Shown: one piece after another, positions 25,206 through 28,997 of the stretch
How the letters are laid out: each line of letters starts with the position of its first letter
How positions within the stretch are numbered: position 1 is the stretch's first letter
IMG/VR virus record: IMGVR_UViG_3300042887_000857
Location: 1-28,997 of that record
Origin: a virus
DNA: 28,997 nucleotides
Direction: 5' to 3' (one strand)
Notes under the pieces: model-generated
Seen by the model: the letters and a program-made list of their open reading frames with translations, nothing else
Told to the model about the DNA's origin: nothing
Databases searched by the model: none
Position numbers and translations under genes: made by a program

Positions 25206-25835
25206 TTATTCATACATTACTGTTGTAGAGTCTCCCAATGCCCACTTAGGATTTTGTTCCACAACATATTTTCTTGTGCAAACCTTAAAGTCCGGAAACT
25301 TCAGTTCTTTAGGATTGCTTGCCGCATCATGAAATATACAGCGATTATTTGGCTGTGCCGCATACTGACCATTTTCAAGTTCTAAAAAGTTATATGATTT
25401 ATGGTCTTCTGGATTTTCACTATCTCCCATATCTAAGTATTCATCTGACGCACAATTATCAACAGTAAACATGTAGTTGCCCGGATACCATTGTTTATCC
25501 TTTGCGTAAAATTTTCCACTCAGATTTGCTAAAAACGATTTTTGTATTACTGTGAAATCATAAGATAAACAATCCCATATCTGTAAATAATCTAGAGGTA
25601 AAAATTTATCTCTATCTAAATTAGAATTTCTGCTTACGTAAGCATCTAATGGAAGTTTATCATACAATGCGCCATACTCAGGCAAATAAGATTCAATGAA
25701 AAATGCTCTACGGCTCATTGACTTGATTGATACCCAAATACACGGCACATATTCTCCATGACCTTTTTCAAAGTCATAGAGATATTCTTTTCTTATGTAA
25801 CAACGAACTCTTGGTATATTGCCAACTAAAAACAT
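25206..25835 (-). CDS. Conserved marine-phage protein of unknown function
   Basis: A 209-residue protein. MFLVGNIPRVRCYIRKEYLYDFEKGHGEYVP, FFIESYLPEYGALYDKLPLDAY, LPLDYLQIWDCLSYDFTVIQK and SYNFLELENGQYAAQPNNR form a pattern I associate with T4-like cyanophages, where it is uncharacterised. It has no signal or membrane segment; many Tyr and Asp residues suggest a beta-rich globular fold. It starts directly after the stop of the nuclease gene. Confidence 0.75.
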   Translation of the reverse strand: MFLVGNIPRVRCYIRKEYLYDFEKGHGEYVPCIWVSIKSMSRRAFFIESYLPEYGALYDKLPLDAYVSRNSNLDRDKFLPLDYLQIWDCLSYDFTVIQKSFLANLSGKFYAKDKQWYPGNYMFTVDNCASDEYLDMGDSENPEDHKSYNFLELENGQYAAQPNNRCIFHDAASNPKELKFPDFKVCTRKYVVEQNPKWALGDSTTVMYE

Positions 25836-26276
25836 TTAATTGCACCAAGACTGTTTTGCATCGCCAAAATATTCTCTAGCGAAACCATTACGAATTAATT
25901 CCGAACGAAGGCTTGTTCCATTCAGAATGATATCTCCCAATACACGACCACCGAACTTGTCCCAACCGTAGAGTATAACCTGATGTTTTTGTGTAGTTGC
26001 AACTGCATTCTTTGTGAATGCGCTTGCGGCTTGTCCTCGTTTTTCTTCAGAAGGACATTGTGCGCGGTGTCCTTTTTCTGGTGTGTCAACTCCATAGATT
26101 CTAACCGCAAGTTCAGGCTTGAGTGGTGCGGGAAGAAAGGGAGCCGCTATGACAATTGTATCGCCGTCACTTACACGAACGATCTTAGCGTCATAGGTTG
26201 CACCCTGTGGTGTTTTTTGTGCATGTGCTGGAACTACAATTGCAATCAGCAAAGCAAAGAACATGTATAGTTTCAT
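25836..26276 (-). CDS. Exported thermonuclease (staphylococcal nuclease family)
   Basis: A 146-residue nuclease. A signal peptide (residues 1-19, ending PAHA) sends it to the periplasm or outside. SDGDTIVI (36-43) and VRIYGVDTPEK (58-68) carry the calcium-binding Asp residues, Arg59 and Glu67; GGRVLGDI (109-116) carries the second catalytic Arg111. This is the complete SNase active site. It would cut DNA or RNA outside the cytoplasm with Ca2+. Two Cys (C74 and C145) could form a disulphide. Confidence 0.9.
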   Translation of the reverse strand: MKLYMFFALLIAIVVPAHAQKTPQGATYDAKIVRVSDGDTIVIAAPFLPAPLKPELAVRIYGVDTPEKGHRAQCPSEEKRGQAASAFTKNAVATTQKHQVILYGWDKFGGRVLGDIILNGTSLRSELIRNGFAREYFGDAKQSWCN

Positions 26277-26277
26277 A

Positions 26278-26520
26278 TTATTCTCTCTTTTGTAATAGTT
26301 TTATATTTAACACAAAGTTTTCAACAGTCAACTTTGTGATTGTTGCAAGCATTGCGACTTGTTTATCTATCTGCCAAGGTTCATTAAAATTTTCTAAAAC
26401 AGAAGATGCTACTAATTTATATGCATCATTTTCGCTAATATTTAACATCCCCCAATCGATAGGATCTTCTACTTCGACTTCTTTAGCCAATTCAATTAGA
26501 GTAGAGACTTGCATCATCAT
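26278..26520 (-). CDS. Small conserved T4-like phage protein
   Basis: An 80-residue, mostly helical acidic protein: VEDPIDWGMLNISENDAYKLVASSVLENF and MLATITKLTVENFVLNIKLLQ. I recall this DPIDWGML pattern from T4-like cyanophages; function unknown. Three Met codons stand at the start; the first is used here. It lies between the desaturase and nuclease genes. Confidence 0.7.
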   Translation of the reverse strand: MMMQVSTLIELAKEVEVEDPIDWGMLNISENDAYKLVASSVLENFNEPWQIDKQVAMLATITKLTVENFVLNIKLLQKRE

Positions 26521-26530
26521 AATATTTCCT

Positions 26531-27232
26531 TCATCGTATTTTTGCTAAATTTAATTTGACAAGTAATGTTAGCCACATCCAACCCACATCAAACTCCCAC
26601 CACTTCTTACTTAGTTTAGGGTTTGCTGGATCTAGGTGATGATTATTATGTAGTTCTTCACCACCAATGACAAGACCGAAAAAACTAATATTTTTACTAT
26701 TGTCTTTCGTGTCTCCGTTTCTATAACCCCAAAAATGTCCGATGCCATTAATTACTCCGGCTGCCCAAAATGGTATCCATATCATTTGTATCGCCCATAT
26801 GGCGATGCCGATACTACCAAACAAAGTAATATTACCCAAAAGCAAAACCAGTATACCCAAAAAAGCATACTTACTATAAACGTTACGTTCCATCCAATCA
26901 TCAGGAGTGCCAATTCCATATGTGTCTACCATTTCTTTATCTTTCGATGCACGATTATACAAGAATGCACCTTTAAATAAAACTGTCCATATTCCAAACA
27001 CACGCGGACTATGTGGGTCACCATCTTGTTCAGTAAATCTATGATGTTTACGATGAACAGCAACCCACTCTTTAGTGATCATACCAGTTGTTAACCATAA
27101 CCAAAAACGCATGAAGTGTTCTACAATAGGATTGAATTGAATCCCACGATGGGCTTGACCTCTATGTAGAAAAAGTGTAACGCAAATGATTGTAATATGG
27201 GTGCATAACAAAAGATATATGATTTCTATCAT
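26531..27232 (-). CDS. Fatty-acid desaturase (acyl-CoA delta-9 type)
   Basis: A 233-residue membrane di-iron enzyme. The three histidine boxes are present: HRGQAH (23-28), HRKHH (60-64) and HNNHH (195-199), plus GDPHSP after the second. Hydrophobic stretches before box 1, between boxes 1 and 2, and about 115-150 match the usual membrane layout. It introduces a double bond in acyl chains, using host electron donors. It is shorter than typical delta-9 desaturases (about 300). The start at 27232 overlaps the nrdB stop by one base (TAATG), so it is co-translated with the reductase. Confidence 0.9.
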   Translation of the reverse strand: MIEIIYLLLCTHITIICVTLFLHRGQAHRGIQFNPIVEHFMRFWLWLTTGMITKEWVAVHRKHHRFTEQDGDPHSPRVFGIWTVLFKGAFLYNRASKDKEMVDTYGIGTPDDWMERNVYSKYAFLGILVLLLGNITLFGSIGIAIWAIQMIWIPFWAAGVINGIGHFWGYRNGDTKDNSKNISFFGLVIGGEELHNNHHLDPANPKLSKKWWEFDVGWMWLTLLVKLNLAKIR

Positions 27233-28224
27233 TAGGCGGCCTTGCCCCAAACTTCTTCCCATTTACCAGTCAGAGCGCCTTTTGCATAATCTGTTGCTCG
27301 ATTCTCAAAAAAGTTTGTGTGAGTTGGTGCATTGATCATTTCTTCAACCCAAGGCAATGGATTTTTCTTGACCTTGAAAATGCCTTTCATACCGAGAGAA
27401 ATCAAGCGGCGATCTGCAATGTATCGAATGTATTGTTTAACTTCTTCATTAGTAAGACCTTCCATTTTATTCATACCAAATGCAAGATCAATAAACTTAT
27501 CTTCTAGTTGAACCATTCTTTCTGCAATCGTGTAGATTTTTCCTTTGAGTTCATCATTCCAAATCTCGCGATTTTCTTCTATGTATGTTCTAAACAGTTT
27601 AATCATTGACTCTGCGTGTTGTGTCTCATCAACAATTGACCAAGTAACAATCTGTCCCATACCTTTCATCTTGCCTGTGCGAGGAAAGTTTAACAACATG
27701 ATGAATGAGGAGAACAACTGCATACCTTCAGTAAATGCAGAGAACACGGCAATATGTGTAGCAGTAGATTCTGTCGTTCCATTTTTCGAAGAGATGTTCA
27801 AAACATATTCGTGCTTCTCTCTCATTTCAGAATACTCTAAGAATTCTGCATACGTGGATTCAGGCATACCTAATGTCTCAATCAAATGAGAGTATGCGGC
27901 AATGTGTAACGCTTCTCTCGCGGCAAAGCCCATCAACATCATGCGAACTTCAGGTTGAGGAAAGTATGGAAGATAGTTATTTACATAGCCACCAGCAACG
28001 TCAATGTCTCCTTGTGTAAAGAAACGAAAGATGTTTGTGAGAAAACGCTTTTCTTCATCAGTTAATTTTTTCTTCCAATCTTTTACATCTTCTGCCATAG
28101 GCACTTCGGTATGCAACCAATGAGATTGTTCGTGCTTTAGCCAAGCATCGTATGCCCACGGATAATGAAATGGCTTAAACGAATCTCTTGTATCCGTCAA
28201 TCGTGTTTCTGTCTTTTTAATCAT
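27232..28224 (-). CDS. nrdB: Ribonucleotide reductase, class I beta subunit
   Basis: A 330-residue small subunit of aerobic ribonucleotide reductase, which makes deoxynucleotides from ribonucleotides. The iron ligands are D73, E104, H107, E166, E200 and H203, and the radical tyrosine is Y111 in the E-x-x-H-x-x-x-Y motif (EALHIAAY). The C-terminus, which binds the alpha subunit, ends with WEEVWGKAA. It overlaps the upstream membrane-protein gene by ATGA and the desaturase by one base, in the order nrdA, membrane protein, nrdB. Confidence 0.95.
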   Translation of the reverse strand: MIKKTETRLTDTRDSFKPFHYPWAYDAWLKHEQSHWLHTEVPMAEDVKDWKKKLTDEEKRFLTNIFRFFTQGDIDVAGGYVNNYLPYFPQPEVRMMLMGFAAREALHIAAYSHLIETLGMPESTYAEFLEYSEMREKHEYVLNISSKNGTTESTATHIAVFSAFTEGMQLFSSFIMLLNFPRTGKMKGMGQIVTWSIVDETQHAESMIKLFRTYIEENREIWNDELKGKIYTIAERMVQLEDKFIDLAFGMNKMEGLTNEEVKQYIRYIADRRLISLGMKGIFKVKKNPLPWVEEMINAPTHTNFFENRATDYAKGALTGKWEEVWGKAA

Positions 28225-28529
28225 TTTTCTCTTTTCTCTACTAATACGATTTTTCTGCCTGGAAAGTTTTGCGTAAAATATTCAACAATGTCTTCCATTG
28301 ATTTGCCCTGAATCATAAACGTTTCGGTTTCTTTATTCCAAACATAAATCTGGTTATTGATAAGTTCAGTATTACAAATTATTGGTGGCTTGATTGAATT
28401 TAAATATTCCTGTTCAATCAATTCACCTCCGTGTTCTTTTGGTTCTTCCTCTTTTACAACTCGAATACGAATTCGAGATAGAACAAACATTACACTAAAA
28501 AATATAACAACCCATTCTAATGGTGTCAT
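28221..28529 (-). CDS. Membrane protein encoded between nrdA and nrdB
   Basis: A 102-residue protein. One N-terminal transmembrane segment (MTPLEWVVIFFSVMFVLSRIRIRVV) is followed by a soluble part with LINNQIYVWNKETETFMIQGKSMEDIVEYFTQNFPGRKIVLVEK. The segment from about 60 is beta-beta-alpha-beta. The start at 28529 is the first ATG after the nrdA stop. Small unknown genes occur at this place in related phages. Possibly it keeps the reductase near the membrane or is unrelated. Confidence 0.7.
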   Translation of the reverse strand: MTPLEWVVIFFSVMFVLSRIRIRVVKEEEPKEHGGELIEQEYLNSIKPPIICNTELINNQIYVWNKETETFMIQGKSMEDIVEYFTQNFPGRKIVLVEKREK

Positions 28530-28531
28530 AA

Positions 28532-28997
28532 TCAACCTTCACATGCAAGGCACGTATCGCCTTCAATAATTGCTTTCATATCAAGTTCTTTAATTGCTTC
28601 ACGCTCAATGCGCTTTGCAACTTTATCTGCTTTACCAATCTTTTCAGAACGGCAGTAATAAAGTGTTTTGAGTCCTTGCTTCCATGCCATGAAATGAACA
28701 GCATGAAGATACTTCACATTAACATCAGGTCTAAAGAACAGATTGAGGGACTGCGCTTGGTCAATGTAACTTTGTCTGTGAGCCGCATGATCCACAAGCC
28801 ATCTTTGGTCAATCTCCATGGAAGTTTTGAATACATCCTTTGTCCATTGATCGAATAGTTCCAAGTGCTGAATTGATCCGTCGTTAGCGATGATTGAGGA
28901 CCAAATCTCATTGTAGTCGTGTTTATCATCTCCATTACACTTCTCCTTAATGATATTATCAAGGTACTTGTTTTTGTTTAGTGACGAGCCGCTGAGT
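28532..28997 (-). CDS. nrdA: Ribonucleotide reductase alpha subunit, C-terminal part
   Basis: About 155 C-terminal residues, open at the right window edge. The block HRQSYIDQAQSLNLFFRPDV followed by LHAVHFMAWKQGLKTLYYCRSE is the signature end of class Ia alpha chains. The tail ends DTCLACEG, a C-x-x-C pair that is the redox shuttle reducing the active site; E. coli uses a C-x-x-x-x-C. The frame is continuous from base 28996 leftward. It pairs with nrdB downstream to supply dNTPs. Confidence 0.92.
   Translation of the reverse strand, partial: LSGSSLNKNKYLDNIIKEKCNGDDKHDYNEIWSSIIANDGSIQHLELFDQWTKDVFKTSMEIDQRWLVDHAAHRQSYIDQAQSLNLFFRPDVNVKYLHAVHFMAWKQGLKTLYYCRSEKIGKADKVAKRIEREAIKELDMKAIIEGDTCLACEG

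Noticed and set aside
28714-28962. An 82-codon minus-strand frame at the right edge
   Set aside because: It overlaps nrdA in another frame. The nrdA frame is continuous to the edge and carries the conserved motifs.

Overview
The window looks like part of the genome of a large T4-superfamily myovirus that infects a Gram-negative bacterium, probably a proteobacterium. Several observations point this way. The genes are dense, with many ATGA or TAATG stop/start overlaps. The replication and metabolism genes (RNase H/5' exonuclease, nrdA, nrdB, a RuvC-like nuclease, DUF2452, DUF6433-like and DUF2693-like proteins) are typical of marine T4-like phages. Two exact TATAAATA late-promoter boxes are present next to near-consensus sigma70 promoters (TTGACA-N16/18-TATAAT). 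The host species cannot be read from the sequence.

Positions 1-4021 (minus strand) hold an unusually complete tRNA operon. It has 20 clear cloverleaf tRNAs, all with an encoded CCA end, a tRNA-Tyr-like element without a normal D arm, and a probable truncated tRNA at the left edge. Serine is the only amino acid with no candidate in view. The operon starts with an rRNA-operon-like control region: an extended -10 promoter, a short hairpin and a boxA-like sequence. Interspersed are four protein genes (an exported D-Ala-D-Ala peptidase, a GNAT-like protein and two small proteins) and large structured elements closed by perfect or near-perfect stems of up to 21 bp. These elements are the most unusual part of the window. 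T4 also carries small stable RNAs of unknown function in its tRNA cluster.

Positions 4069-13549 (minus) hold four transcription units: a MazG-like hydrolase with a structured tail and terminator; a five-gene unit from 6441 to 4677; a single gene at 6508-6846; and a long tightly overlapped operon from the promoter at 13205-13233 to the terminator at 7021-7042. That operon encodes two related exported proteins, a nucleotidyltransferase-like protein, RNase H and small conserved phage proteins. A GIY-YIG protein at 13235-13549 appears to have a leaderless mRNA.

Positions 13775-18122 are the only plus-strand block: six genes for exported, membrane or coiled-coil proteins, including an Asn/Thr repeat protein, ending at a strong terminator. 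This looks like an envelope or surface module.

Positions 18169-28997 (minus) hold a membrane-anchored EF-hand protein, conserved phage proteins, a 2OG-Fe(II) oxygenase-like protein, two possible glycosyltransferases, a ClpP-like protease, a RuvC-like nuclease, DUF2452 and zinc-ribbon proteins, an exported thermonuclease, a fatty-acid desaturase, nrdB, a membrane protein and the C-terminal part of nrdA. The shared themes are nucleotide supply, translation supply and several proteins sent to the host envelope (peptidoglycan peptidase, desaturase, glycine-zipper protein, secreted nuclease, exported repeat proteins).
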